64,000 nt of DNA from Absidia repens (GCA_002105175.1 MCGE01000008.1:558001-622000), one strand, 5' to 3'; positions 11,527 to 24,189 are shown, counted from the first letter of the stretch. The notes: generated by a model not told the origin, from the letters alone. Made by a program: numbers and translations.

Positions 11527-11973
11527 GTTTAATTGGATTATTTTTTTTTTTTGACAGAAAAAGAAAAAGAGAAAAAAAGGTAAAAAGCCCCGTTGAAGGC
11601 TCATATCGGGGCTTTAATAAACCCAAGTTGAATATTTTTTTTGGGCTCGTACCACCTCATTCCAACAGTCGGATTGGGCCGAACGAGCCAATACCTTCCT
11701 CGTTCATTTTTTTCATTGCCTTTTTGTGGATAATATATTCTATTGAGGGTCAATACAATATTGTGATTGGCCAGTTTTTCATAGTCTACCAAGATGCGTG
11801 TCTTTAATACGGGAAAGCCCTTTCCCGTTTGTCCCTTTTTTTTACTTCTTTTTTTCTTCCCTAATCCCTGTTTTATATTTTCTTCTTTCTTCTTTTTTTT
11901 TTTTCTCTTTTGTATTATCATTAACTCTTCTCATTAAGCCCTTTGGTTAATGAAACACACATACATACATACC
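11527..11973. promoter_or_regulatory. Shared upstream region of YjbQ-like and velvet genes
   Basis: The 447 bp between two divergent ATGs must hold both promoters. It contains a short hairpin AAAGCCCCG...CGGGGCTTT at about 11586-11615, and T-rich stretches. I saw no clear TATA box for either side. Confidence 0.5.
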
Positions 11974-13766
11974 ATGTCTTCGTGTACGTATAGGTTTATT
12001 CCATCGTCGTTGATAGACCTTCCTGAGCAACGGTAAAATATATCACCCTTTGTTATTGCCTCTTTGATACATATGGACTTCTTACTAATCTCTGTGCTTT
12101 TTTCTCTTTTGTGTAGAACTTATGAATTGAGGATGCGACAACAGCCACAACGAGCGAAAATGAGTGTCATTAATGAACGAGGTATACATAAAATGATGAT
12201 GATGATGATGATGATGGTCATGTTTATGCTAACCCATAACCTTGTTTACGGTAGACCGTCGACCCATTGAACCTCCACCCATTTTACAAGTTCATTGGCA
12301 CCATTGCTCACCTGATGACACAAAGTAAAGTAACATCGATGATGAAAAAAAAAAAATACCCCCTCCAATCTCCACTTGAAATTCCGCCTGTAATTTATCT
12401 AATATTTATATATTTATATATTTATTTCTTTGTGAATAGGAAAAGTTTACAATGTCCTTTTTATTTTATGGTAGCTAATCTTATCTCTGCTGATTCCGAT
12501 GAGCTACTATCAACTCAAGATTACCTGGCTGGTTCCACTGTATCATCTCTCTATCGACTTCGTGACATTGATGATTCTGGTAAGAACGACCCGAGATTAT
12601 TATAAAAAAGCTTAATTTTAATCACCGCCATTTTTTATTTCTTCTTTCTTATAACTAGATGGTGGTTTCTTTGTTTTTGGCGATCTTTATTGTAAAAAAC
12701 AAGGTCATTACCGACTTCAATTCAACTTGTTTGAAATTGTAGAGTAAGTACCTGGACTCTAAACGTAGTTGAAAGCAAAATATGCTCACTCGTTTTTTCT
12801 TCTTTGGCTCTTCTAGAGGCGATGTACAAAACCGACAAGTTATTACTTCTGAACCATTCCGAACTTACATGCCTAAGCATTATCCTGGACCAGTGGAGGC
12901 TACATTTCTCTCTCGTTCCTTCTCTGACCAAGGCGTGAAGATGCGTATCCGAAAAGAACATAGACTGAACTCGTAAGTTTCCCTCTATCGTTTGTAGTGA
13001 CAATATTTATTAACTATCCCTACATTTTTATTCTAGTAACTCGGCAAGGAAACGAAAGCTAGATGTGCAAGCATTGATGGACTCTCAACCAGCACCCAAA
13101 TCCTTCAATTCAACATCGCCTTCAACAGGGACGACAGCAATGAATCATCATCATCCTATAAGACCTCTGAATTCTATGCAATCCATCAAAACAGAGCCGG
13201 TAAAAATAGCACCAGCGTCACACCACCACCATTCTCAATATCAGCATCAGCACCAGGACCAGCAGCAGCAGTCCATAGTATACAGCGTTCCTCCAATTGA
13301 CGAAAGAAAGAACTACTCCCATCACCACCACTATTACCCAATGCCGACACCAAGCACTTCGACACCTTTGCCAATCTATGATCATTATTCTCCATCGCCG
13401 CCACAATCAACCCCAAGCTCCTGTCGGGATGATTTTCCTATGACTTTTTTGGACGAATATCACCTACAACAACAACAGCAATATCAATACAACAGTCCAT
13501 CATGCGCATCCTCAACGCATACATCATCATCTTCATTGTCATCCGTCTCTTCCACAAATTCCCCTTCTTCGTCGCATGATCACCACCCCCATTCCCACCA
13601 CGATCAGCATCCAGTCACTCCGCCCTACTATTCAAGTGATAATGATTCGCCTTCTCTTCAACATCATGTATGGGGCGAACGTCTGCCACCATTGAAAGCC
13701 GTCATGTCAGGAATTACTTCACGATCCACTCCTTTAGTTTTACCTTGCCCCTTTGACCAAATCTAG
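11974..13766 (+). CDS. Velvet-domain transcriptional regulator
   Basis: Seven exons (11974-12032, 12117-12181, 12255-12324, 12440-12579, 12659-12743, 12817-12972, 13037-13766) give 434 residues. The velvet domain covers about residues 20-190. It has TYELRMRQQPQRAKMSV, then RDRRPIEPPPILQV, a CPFYFMVANLIS strand, the LAGSTVSSLYRLRDIDDS block and DGGFFVFGDLYCKKQGHYRL, ending near the FPGPVEATF-like strand YPGPVEATFLSRSFSDQG. Velvet proteins are NF-kB-like DNA-binding regulators of development and secondary metabolism in fungi. Residues 196-199 (RKRK) follow the domain directly and could be a nuclear signal. The C-terminal half is a His/Ser/Pro/Gln-rich, probably disordered tail ending WGERLPPLKAVMSG. 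An AATAAA lies at 13874. Whether it is closest to VelB, VosA or VelC cannot be decided without a tree. Confidence 0.93.
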
Positions 13767-15600
13767 TTTACTTCTCTATCTCTCTCTCTCTTTCTCCCTA
13801 CAATTATGCATTCACTCTCTTCCTTGTACATGTACCTTCTTTTACTAGCCTTATTTGCTATTATTATCACAGAATAAAAAAATACCCTTCTATTATCTTT
13901 TTGTCTCCGCTTTTTATTTCGAAATGCTGTTTGGGCTTATAACATGAGTATGGATAGGATATAGATGTATATTATGTAGGATTATAATAAAGCGATGGAT
14001 GTTATCGTGTGACGATATATAAATAAAAACAATAAAAAATCGTCGTTGCTCAGCTTATCACTGCTACAATAGGACCCATAGTACGATGTCGACGGGAAAA
14101 CGAAGTTGCGTCCTTATTGCGGGGAATATCGTTATTCCGATGTATGGAGTCATGTTATATCTAGCAAAACAGAGGCCTTCCCGATGTTTTTGTTTTGGGG
14201 AGGAGGGTGTCATCGAAATGAGAAAAGGTATCGAAAACAAGGACCATTTAGTTCATGAAAGACCACAGAGACTATTTGAAATCCCGCCCACGTGAATATT
14301 TATTGGCTATTTTCCGCTCACTTTTTTTTTTTTCTTTCTCTCTTCATCATTGCAGCTCTTTGAGATTGTGATGATCTTAAAATAGTTCCAAGACCAGTTT
14401 AGAAGGGGGTTTCAGCTTAGGGATTACAAGGGCATGAGGAAACCCTTTCATTTTGGATCCAGGATTTAGGATCATCCTTGTTGGCTTTTTCAAGTCATTA
14501 TTAGCTTAGTTTAGTGTTAGTTTGTCCATATTATGTACCTTCATCTGAATAAAATATGTCTTTTTTCCCATGCTGCAATGAAAGATGTCCCATAAGTCTC
14601 CCTCATGTCTATTGTGCGAGCTTTTTTACCACCCTCACTCCATTTTTATCAGTATTGACCGTTATTGTTCTTTTAAAAAAAGATAGCCCTTTTGTTTTTT
14701 CTCATGTCTTGTTTACTTCGTATTGTATATTTGATCCACTTTTACAGTTATCCTTTTATATTAGTGTCGGCCATTCTTCACATCCTCCAATCCCTCATGT
14801 TACCTCCAAAAGAGTCCTTGTAATGTGTTTTTGATGTGTGTCGCTGGCGTGGGTGGGTTACACTTTCGGAGGTACTTGGTTAGGCGATTTTATTGTTCTT
14901 ACTATGTTTTGCCAACATTTAGTGCTCTCCCCTCCTCCCTGGCAGTGGTACGAGCAAAATGGAAATTTTTCGTCTTTATTTTTATATTTTGGTCGGAGAG
15001 TATGGCTTGTTTAGCATTATACTAAAAGCGGTTGGTTTTGAACGGGCTAGGTAGCTATGCAAAAGATGTTTAATTTTTTAAAAAAAAAAAAACCACCAAA
15101 GCCGACAATTATTGTTGCATTGAAAATTAATATTGTATGATAGCGGGTTTCGTAAAGAAGTAACGAAATTGACAAGGAAAGAGTCAAAACAACATCGAGA
15201 TTATTTTTTGGCCTCATTTGAAAAAAAAAGAAAATCATGCTGTCATATCATTAGCACTACCATATTTATCCTTAGGTAGAATAACTTCTTTCCATAAGAC
15301 TGTCTAATTTACAGTTTTTAGAGACGCCTACTACCATATGTGGTCATAGCACAGACCCAGCATTCACATTACTGGTTTTATAGCGGTCCTAGCTTCCTGT
15401 ATATATTCGCTCAGTATTTTCTGCAAAAGTTCACACAGAATAAAACATGTAAGCAACAAGACATAATAAATGAAGCCTCTAATTGTTAGAATCCACTATG
15501 CAAAAGTAAGAAATGTTTCAATCACCGCTCTTGGCCGGGAAAGTGATCTTTTCACTTTTTTTTTTCTTTGTTGTCGTGTGTGATCTGGCGTCATCTCACA
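13767..15600. other. Intergenic region with repeat copy R2
   Basis: The velvet 3' end is followed by unrelated AT-rich sequence, then by repeat copy R2 from 14281. The 770 bp after the repeat hold no supported frame. Confidence 0.6.
14281..14830 (+). repeat. Dispersed repeat family, copy R2
   Basis: It has the ATCCCGCCCACGTGAATATT head at 14281. The core has GATTACAAGGGCATGAGG, AAACCCTTTCATTTTGGATC and TTATTAGCTTAGTTTAGTG. GAATAAAATATGTC lies at about 14548. Degenerate units carrying TCTCATGTCTTG and GTGTCGGCC follow to about 14830. Confidence 0.85.
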
Positions 15601-17087
15601 ATGGAGTTGGATAAACATACTATTACACGTCTTATCCACATAAGTTCTCCATTATGGGATCAACAACTGTCTATTCCCTTGAATGAGCACTTCACTATCG
15701 CATCTCTCAAAAAAACAATACAAGTCAAGCATCCACGACACCCTCTTCCCAAGTATCAACTGGTCACCTTCCACGGTAAAACTTTGCTGGATACTGAAAC
15801 TCTCTTTGATATACTTGATCAGGTAAAATTGGTAATAAATATCGTTCCACTATTATTATTACTAATACGAAATGACCTTTCACGTTAGATTGACACCAGT
15901 ACGGCACCCAGCTTCCATTTAGCTGTAGTAGTAGAGAATCCTCCTCTCACTCGGTCGGGATCTTCCACAAACACACCCTACTCTTCACGTAAAAAATAGA
16001 ATACACATGCTCTATATGTTCTATGCTTAACATCTTCTTCCAACTTGTATGTCTGTTATAGTATCATCGAACTACAACTCGGCATCGCCTCCGGTCGTTC
16101 AACCAATCATATCGTCAACAACAACAACTCCGGTACATACCTCGTTAACAGCAGTAGAGCCATTGCTTCCTCCTATGACAGTTTATCAAGTGATTGCTAT
16201 CAAGTAAGTTAGTGGAAGGTGTTTAGCATGGTATCAAGCATATAATCACCAACTCCTTTTCTTTTATTTATTTTTCAAAGCGAACATCTCTACCTCGCTC
16301 CTGTGCTAGTGCCAGCATACAATTCGTTACCTTCATACTCAGCGACAGAGCCGCCTGCATCAGCACCAACGGTAGCTAGGGATGGCAATCAATCAAGAGC
16401 AAGGCAACGCAATACTCGTCTATCCATAGTTTTGAAATGGGTGGTTGTGCTGTTTCTTGTCTTTTATAATGGAAGCCTTGATAAAACCTTGTTTATCATT
16501 GTCTTGTCATTGCTGATTTTTATGTATCGAAGGGGGCCCATCAGACTGGTGATACGAAGGGTGCCTTTACAAAACGGTCAACCAGGTGGCGGTGATGATA
16601 ATGCCCATGGCCAATTAACTGAACAACAAGGTAAAGAATTGGGACAAGAGTTTTTTTTTTTGTTTGTTTGTTTGTTTCTCTGATGATTTGGTTTTTTTTT
16701 TTCTTTTTTGTTTGTATGTATATTTGATGGATAGGAATCCCATCCCAACAACCACCTTTGGTGCCCCAAGAAAACCATCGTTCTGAGTATTCTGCTTCTT
16801 CCTTACCGTTGAATCAACCGGAGTTGGATCCAAATCAAGCACAGCAGCCTCAGTACCAGTCTGGACAAACAGTTCAACCTACAGCACCAGCACCAACTTC
16901 AGGTACAACATCAACACAAATAGCAACTACTCCGCAGGAACGCCTATCATTACCGGATCCAGAATTGCTGCCCAATGGAACTGACAACTCTATTACTACA
17001 ACTCGACTATCGGTCTTGAAACGGGCGGTATTTATCTTTGTAGCTTCTCTCTGGCCAAACTATGGTCGTGGCACTCGTTTGGCCTAG
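15601..17087 (+). CDS. HERPUD-like ubiquitin-domain ER membrane protein
   Basis: Five exons (15601-15822, 15889-15988, 16062-16203, 16281-16630, 16735-17087) give 388 residues. Residues about 10-76 form a ubiquitin-like domain (SLKKTIQVKHPRHPLPKYQL, FHGKTLLDTETLFDIL). A Pro/Ser/Thr-rich linker follows. Next comes a basic stretch (RARQRNTR) and two closely spaced membrane segments, WVVVLFLVFYN (about 205-218) and TLFIIVLSLLIFMY (about 224-240), then RRGPIRLVIRR. This order (N-terminal Ubl, linker, hairpin of two membrane segments) is that of Herp/HERPUD, which scaffolds the HRD1 ubiquitin ligase in ER-associated degradation. The C-terminal tail is Gln/Pro-rich and ends RAVFIFVASLWPNYGRGTRL, perhaps a further amphipathic segment. 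The ATG at 15601 is the first in frame. An AATAAAATT lies at about 17355. Confidence 0.85.
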
Positions 17088-17953
17088 TATGTTCGAAATT
17101 TACGCAAGTGGAACAATAGAAATGAAAACCTCCCCTCTTTTAGTGTTTAGTGTACTAACTTTAAGACTTTTTTATTCGATCGTTTTGTAGATATGAAAAT
17201 TAACAATGGGTCCTGAAACCCTGTGAAACAACTCGATTTGATTGGTAGAATGGGGTTTTTTTATTATATCAGGGGCCACCTAGTGTATATAGTAGTATTA
17301 GGGTCCAAAAATATATCTTCCGTTATTTCTTTTTTTTTTTACCTTCAAACATGCAATAAAATTATCTTTACCTCGTTTTTTTACACTTGATTTGTCTTTT
17401 TAACCGCTCATCGTGGTGATGATATATAGTTTTTTGATGGTGTTACCTTTCAAACTCACTTTTGTTAGATCGCAGAATTAGACTTATCGAGCCTTACCGA
17501 GAATGGGCTGCAGAAGGACTGAAATAGGAAGGTGCCACGAATCATGTATGACATTGAATTTTTTTTTTTTTTTTTTTACTCAATCAACCCTTTTGAACAA
17601 AACTCACTATACTAGTAAATATCGCTTCTATAATCAATGGTCTTCCGTGCCTTCTTGCTGTCATTTAATCGCTATATTCGTACAGTGCACTGCATATCGC
17701 TGCTTATAAAGTTTTTTTTTTCTCGGGTCAGCTGGGGTTGAATTCCGATTTTGTTTTTACATCTAAATAGCGAAATGTCGGTCTTGCATTTTTTTATTTT
17801 ACCTTTTTCTTTCGTCTTTGTCTTTTTAAAAAGTACATTCCCCCTTTCCCTTCCCTTTTTTTTTGCGTGTGTGTGTGTGTGTACAGTTAGTTTATATTCC
17901 ATTTACATTCATTTATACATACATTCATTCATTCTACTTCACTTTTCATAACT
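17088..17953. other. Intergenic region upstream of MFS gene 1
   Basis: It holds the HERPUD-like gene's polyadenylation signal, T-rich tracts (17558-17577) and a short GT repeat at about 17867-17880. A TATAAAG lies at 17705, probably too far from the ATG at 17954 to be its core promoter. No gene was seen. Confidence 0.5.
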
Positions 17954-20115
17954 ATGTCTGAAAAACGGGAATTCACTGTCGACCACGGTGACGGCACTGT
18001 AGAATATATTGTTGAAGAAACCTCAACCACCAACAAATATGAAATCTCTGATGAAGCTCTTGATAATAGCAATGAAAAAGGGAACTTGAACTTTGAAACT
18101 GTCATTGATAGCAAGGAAATCCGTCAAGTGTTCAACGACAATGGTGGCACTGACTTTGTTGCATCTGCTGCAGAAAAGTCATTGGTCCGCCGTTTGGATT
18201 TCTTCTATGTCATGCCTTGTATTGCCGCAATGAACTTTTTACAAGTAAGAATGGACAAAAAAAATCTCAACATTAATATCGAAATGAAAATTCTTATCCT
18301 TTTTTTTTTTTCTAGTTCTTTGACAAGTCTGCTTTAAGTTACTCAGCTGTTTTGGGCATTATGGAAGATACCAATATCAATTCCGTAAGTACTATGTATA
18401 TATATAGAAAGGACGCTAGAAAAAATGAGCTAATTTTATTTTTATCTTGACAGAATCAATTCTCATGGTTGGGCTCCATTTTCTACCTTGGGTACCTTAT
18501 TTTCCAAATTCCTAATGCTATTTTGATTCAACGTTTCCCTATCGGTCGCTATGCCGGTGTGATTATTGTCCTTTGGGGTGCTGTCTTGGCTATCACTGCT
18601 GCTGGAACAAACTTTTCCCAATTGGCTGCTTTGCGTTTTCTTTTGGGGTAAAACAATTGATCAAAATTGATGGATGAAAAAAAAAAAAAAAAAGTGATGG
18701 TATTAATATGTCCATCGTATTTTATAGATTCTTCGAAGCCGGTATTTACCCTTGTTGTTTGATGATTATCTCTACCATGTACCGTCGTAGCGAACAGGCT
18801 GGTCGTATCGGTTGGATTTATATCTGTAACGGTATTGCTATGGCTGTTGGTGGTTTGATCGGTTTCGGTATTGGTCATATGCAAGGTGTCCATGGTTTGG
18901 GCGGTTGGCAATGGTAAACTCCCACGGTCCCACAGCAATGCTTTTTTTTTTCTTTTAACACAATTATTTTCTTTTAATAGGGTCATGATTATCCTTGGAT
19001 GCGTTACTATCGTCTTTGGTATTTTCTGCTTCTTTTTACTTGTGGGCGAACCTACCTCTCCTTCCATTTGCCGTAACGATGAAGTCACTGCTCTTGTTGC
19101 TGAGCGTACCCGTGATAACGCTGTAGCCCGTACTCGTGAAATCAAGTTCTCCCACATGTGGGAATCCCTCAAGGAACCCCGTTTCTATTGTTTCATCTTG
19201 GCTTCTTGTACTATGAACATGCAAAACGGTGCTTTGGGTACTTTCAGTACATTGATTACTTCGTCTTTTGGCTTTACCGTAAGGAAAACAATATAAACTC
19301 TCAAGTCAAAAGGGTGCGATGCACGATGGGTGTACAGAAATTAATCATCAATTTTTTTATGACCTGTCAATTTATGGTTACGATCATATTAGGGCTTGAA
19401 CTCTATCTTGCTTACTATTCCCTCAGGTGTTGCCGATATCATTTATATTGTTATTGCCATCTATATTAATCGTCGTTGGGGTCAAACTCTTCCTCTGTCA
19501 TCCATTTTATTGGTTTGGTCTACTATCGGTTTGATTCTTCTGATCACCATTCCTGTTGCCAAGGTCAAATTACTCGGTCTTTACATGTGCTGGGGCTTCG
19601 CTGCGTAAGTACAATAAGAAAAAAAAAGTTATTTTGTCTCACTTACTAAATGAAATCGTATTACCTATTTTCTGTGCATATCTTGGTTTTCCTTAAAAAT
19701 TTTATAGGGCCTACGTTTTACTCTTGACATCGCTCTCAAAGTAAGTTTATGCAATACATATATTATGTCCGTATTAATGCATTTATTTCACCATTTACTG
19801 ACTTTATGTTTTTTAACGTATAGTAACGTCACTGGTTATACCAAGAAAATCTTCTACTCATCTTGCACCATTCTCTTCTATACCATTGGTAATGCAGTTG
19901 GTAATCTTTATCCTATGAATGAACCTGCGCCTTATATCAAGGCTATGATTGGATACTGTGTGGCCAACGTGATTGCTATTGTTTTGATGATGATTGCTCA
20001 TTACTCCATGCTTAAGGAAAACCGTCGTCGTTTGGCTAGCACCACTGAACGCAAATTCGATGTGTTGGATGATTTAACGGATGTTGAAAATACCAATATT
20101 ATCTATCGACTTTAG
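17954..20115 (+). CDS. MFS transporter, allantoate/Dal5-type (ACS family), paralog 1
   Basis: Eight exons (17954-18244, 18316-18384, 18454-18647, 18728-18913, 18981-19278, 19393-19604, 19708-19740, 19824-20115) give 524 residues. After a polar N-terminus of about 75 residues comes LVRRLDFFYVMPCIAAMNFL, the ACS-family start. It continues with DKSALSYSAVLGI, then GYLIFQIPNAILIQRFPIGR, FFEAGIYPCCLMIISTMYRR and EQAGRIGWIYICNGIAMAV. A central loop follows, then a second six-helix half and a charged tail. ACS transporters import anionic organics (allantoate, nicotinate, pantothenate, biotin precursors); the substrate here is unknown. A paralog follows 580 bp downstream in the same direction. Splice phases are all consistent. 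Confidence 0.93.
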
Positions 20116-20698
20116 TTATATCCGACCCTTATTCAGTACCACCACCACTTTCATCATTTTTTTTATCCCTTTTACTACCACACTATTCATCATTATTATC
20201 CTGATTTATTTTATCATCAGCTATATAGTGGAAATTACTTTTTTTTCCTTTAATAGTTTAATCCCCTCCCATTTTCCCTTCTCTTCCTTTTATTCTTTGT
20301 CTGACTCTTATTTTTAAATAAAGTAGTCCTTTTTTACCATTCATGGTTTAGCATAAATTGATTGTAGCCCATTACATACATGCTCCCTGTTTTTTTGTTA
20401 CGTACAGTAAAACAGCAATAAAGTAAAAGGTTCTTCTCATGCCGATGGCGGGGGACGAAACATTATCCTCACTATTTTCGATCAGAAAGCTTTTTTCTTT
20501 TTTAGATTTTTAGAGGATATTTTTTTTTTCGCCTCTTTCTTTTACTTTTTCTACATTCTTACATCCTTCCTCTTCCCGTTTTTTTCCTTTTTTTTAAACA
20601 AAAAAAAAAAAAAAAACGTACATACCACCACCTTCTTTTTCTTTCTTCCCGTTCCTTCCCTTTTTGCTCATCACATCCACTTTCCTCTTTTGCGAGGA
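20116..20698. other. Intergenic region between the two MFS paralogs
   Basis: It holds the 3' end of paralog 1 (AATAAAG at about 20317, AATAAAG at 20417) and a pyrimidine-rich leader with an A18 tract near 20598-20616 upstream of paralog 2. No gene was seen. Confidence 0.55.
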
Positions 20699-22679
20699 AT
20701 GGCCTTCAACTTTAGAAACTCTTCACAAATTCCCATGTACTCGTTTGAAAAAAACGGGCGCCCTCAGTCACTGACAAGTTTGGACGCTTACAACTACGAA
20801 AATTCATCTCATTTACACCTTGATGACGATGTGTTTCAATACGAAAAATCAGACCAAGAAAAGGCTTTAGTGCGGCGTCTTGACTTCTTAATTTTACCTC
20901 TTATTTGTGCGGTCGACTTTCTTCAGGTACTGTATCTGGCGGCGTCTAGTTTTTTTTTTTTTGCTTTCTTTTTTTTTTTTTTTTGACTCGGAGCGAACGG
21001 AGTTTGATGGATAGACATGGTACATGCAGTTATCAGACGGAACATTTGTTTTAAACTGACCGCCATTTTTTTTATCTATAGTTTCTGGACAAATCTACTA
21101 TCAACTATGCGGCATCTTTTGGCTTTATTGATGATCTTCAATTGGTTGGAAATCAATACAATATGATTGGATCCATTTTCTATGCTGGTTACTTTATTTT
21201 CCAATTGCCAAATAATTATCTACTACAACGGGTGCCTTTGGCCAAATATATCGGGATCATTGTCTTTCTTTGGGGTGCGGTCTTGACAGCGATGGCCTTT
21301 GGGAAAAATTTCAGTCACATGATGGCCATGCGTTTCTTATTGGGTATGTTTGAAGCTGGTATTTATCCTTCATTGAGTTTGTTGGTCTCTACCTTTTATA
21401 GACGTACTGAACAAGCTGCTCGATTGTAAGTCTAAAGTTTTTGCAATGATATATGGAAAACAGCAGCAATAGCTAATAATTATATCACTTTGTTTACAGG
21501 GGTGCCTTTTGGTTATGTAACGGGTTTGCATTATGTTTTGGTGGTCTGATTGCTTATGGTATTGGTACTATGGAAACGACTCTGTTTAAAACGTGGCAAT
21601 GGTAAGACAGATATTTTGGACCCAAGCGATTGTTTCTTGGTGATACATATATTTTATACTCATAATTTTGTTTTCTTCGGGGGATGAAATAGGATCATGT
21701 TGATTATGGGCCTAGTGACTTGTGTGATGGGAGTAATCTGTTACTTGTTTTTGATCGATAATCCGAAATCACCGGCGCTTAATTTGAACGCAGAACAATC
21801 GGTATTGGTGGAACAGCGGACTAGGGACAATGCAGTGTTTCGTACTACCATGATCAAGAAACATCAAATCATTGAAGCTTTGAAGGAACCCCGGTTATGG
21901 TGCTTGTGCTTCGCTGCTATGTTTCTCAATGTGCAAAACGGTGGTATTACTATTTATAGCACTCAATTAATACATGCCTTTGGATTTGATGTAAGCAATG
22001 AAACATGTATATCCTGACTATAGCTTTTTTTTTTCTCTCCCCACTCCTTTACTCACCGTTATACTTCTATTTATAGCAATTACAATCTGTGCTTCTTAGC
22101 GCGGGCTCGGGCCTTTCTGATATAATATATATCTGCACATCGGTGTATATTGTCACTAGAAAAGAAGGTCGGGTCCTGTATACTGCGATGGGGTTGATGA
22201 CTATGGACTTGATCGGATTACTGCTCTTGTTACTGATTCCAAACCCAAGACTCAAACTGATTGGCTTCTACCTATGCTGGCCCTATGCTGCTACCTATGT
22301 TTTAATTTTGACTTGTATCACCAGGTAAGCGAGAAAGAAAAAGACCAAGTGAGGAAAGAGTAATAACTGACTTTTATGTAATAGCAATGTCAGCGGCTAC
22401 ACGAAAAAGATTTTCTATAACGGTCTGGTCACTATTTTCTATACTATTGGCAATTTCTCTGGTAGTTTCTTCTTTGTTGAATCTCAGAAACCAACTTACT
22501 GGGGTGGGATGATCGGTTACTGTTGCTCTTGCTTCCTTTGTATTGTATGTCTCGGTGGTGCTCGCTGGACTATGGCCAGAGAAAATGTCATTCGCTCGCA
22601 ACATCGACCGGATGAAAGCAAGCCTGTGGAAGAAGACCAAACTGATGCTGAAGATCCTAGTTTTATTTACCTCCTTTGA
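20699..22679 (+). CDS. MFS transporter, allantoate/Dal5-type (ACS family), paralog 2
   Basis: Six exons (20699-20926, 21082-21425, 21500-21601, 21693-21990, 22077-22324, 22385-22679) give 504 residues. It shares the family blocks with its neighbour: LVRRLDFLILPLICAVDFLQ, GYFIFQLPNNYLLQRVPLAK, MFEAGIYPSLSLLVSTFYRR and SGYTKKIFYNG. Introns after DFLQ and inside the TWQW codon fall at the same positions as in paralog 1. Two paralog 1 introns (before NQFSW and at LLG-FFEAG) are absent. One intron (at ARL-GAFW) is unique to this copy. The pair arose by an old tandem duplication with later intron change. The tail is acidic (KPVEEDQTDAEDPS). The substrate is unknown. The frame is open upstream, but 20699 is the first ATG. 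Confidence 0.93.
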
Positions 22680-23010
22680 TTTATTTATATTCATTTTATT
22701 TCATTTATTTCATCTTGATCGGGTTCTTTTGGATCTGATTTGATACCTTGTATTGATTTATTTCCTCCTCACTCATTCTTTTTTTGCATCACGCCACCTT
22801 TTTTTTTTTTCTTATTATTTATTATTTTACGTCTTTGCGCTTATTATTTAGTATTTAGTATCATTTTATCTACGCTATCTTTTGTACCTATTATTCATCT
22901 CAATAAAGCCCTGCGGCATTTTTGCTAGAGCTTTTTAAAATCAAAAAAAAAAATTGGATTCAATCACTGTTTTGATGTGGTATCCGTCAAAAAAAAAGAG
23001 GGATATTTCA

Positions 23011-23640
23011 ACGTCCGCCCACGTGAAGTATCAAAATTTTTTTCGCTCCGTCTTTCTTTTCATATTCTTGTTTTCTTTCTTCTTTTTCTTCGCCATTCAG
23101 CTTCTTTGAGGTTAACTTGGACTTGGAATAGTATCAGGACTAGTTTAGAGGGGGCTTCAGCTCAGGGATTACAAGATGCATGGGGAAACCCTTTCATTTT
23201 GGATCCAGGATCTTCAAGCATTATTAGTTGGCTTTTTAGAGTCTTCATTAGCTTAGTTTACTGTTATTTTGTCTATAGTTTGTATCCGTATCTGGATAAA
23301 ATATGTCTCATACTACTTGTTTTACTAAAAAAATGTCTGATAGGTCTCTCTCATTTGTGAAATAGATTCCTTTTTTGTTACCATCACCCTTGCTGATTAG
23401 TGTTGACCGTTGCTGTCCTTCAATAAATTCCCCCTTAATATTTCTCATACCTTGAATAGTGCATTAGATTACTTTTTAAAGTTGTCTTTTTGTATTAATG
23501 CTGCCGATTAAACTGCTGATCTCCCATTAATATCCTTCATGCTACCTCCATCATGCAAAGAAGACTTCATTACATTTTGTAGTTAGGAATTATTTGGATA
23601 CCCATTTCACTTTTGCATTTCTTGAATAAACATCATTTTA
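23011..23640 (+). repeat. Dispersed repeat family, copy R3
   Basis: The head is CGTCCGCCCACGTGAAGTAT. The core has AATAGTATCAGGACTAGTTT, ATTACAAGATGCATGGGG, AAACCCTTTCATTTTGGATC and TCATTAGCTTAGTTTACTG. GGATAAAATATGTC is at about 23296. At least two further units follow, with CAATAAATTC (about 23419) and GAATAAACATC (about 23622). Confidence 0.85.
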
Positions 23641-24007
23641 TTATTACTCTTATATATGTGTCTTTGTCTTATTTGATTTTGTTTAATATTGTTGTCTTTG
23701 TCGTCTTTGTGCTTCGTTTATCTATGGATGATCAAAGCCATTTAAAAACACAAACCGTCACTACAGTACTGAAAGAATATTTTGTTTTTGTCATCTCTGC
23801 CATATCGCACTTTGGTGAGTTATATCGAGTACTGATGATGGGAATAGTATGATATGTTTAGTTATGTGCAATCATCCTATCCGTTTTTTTACACCCAGGG
23901 TTATGCGTGTCAGAAAATGAAAATTACTGGAATTGGATGAATGATTGCACACAAAGAGAGACACTGACATACTCACACACATGCAGCGAGAGACACCAAT
24001 ATATCAT

Positions 24008-24011
<4 letters not shown>

Positions 24012-24062
<51 letters not shown>

Positions 24063-24069
24063 CACACGT
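24012..24069. repeat. CA dinucleotide microsatellite
   Basis: About 27 CA units, interrupted by single G substitutions near the 3' end. It is noncoding. Confidence 0.95.
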
Positions 24070-24189
24070 ACCTGCGCAAGCCGGTTTTTATTTTGTTTTG
24101 TTTTCTTCAATCGCAGCACACATACATATGTACAATAATGTATGCATTGACAGCACAGATGAAAAGTATAAGAGCTAGAATAATGGTAA

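Noticed and set aside
11586..11615. GC-rich hairpin AAAGCCCCG..CGGGGCTTT resembling a bacterial terminator
   Set aside because: The window is fungal nuclear DNA, where such terminators are not used. It lies between divergent promoters. It is kept only as a note.
14086..14295. 69-codon frame running into repeat R2
   Set aside because: The frame ends inside the repeat head, has no family similarity and is probably random.
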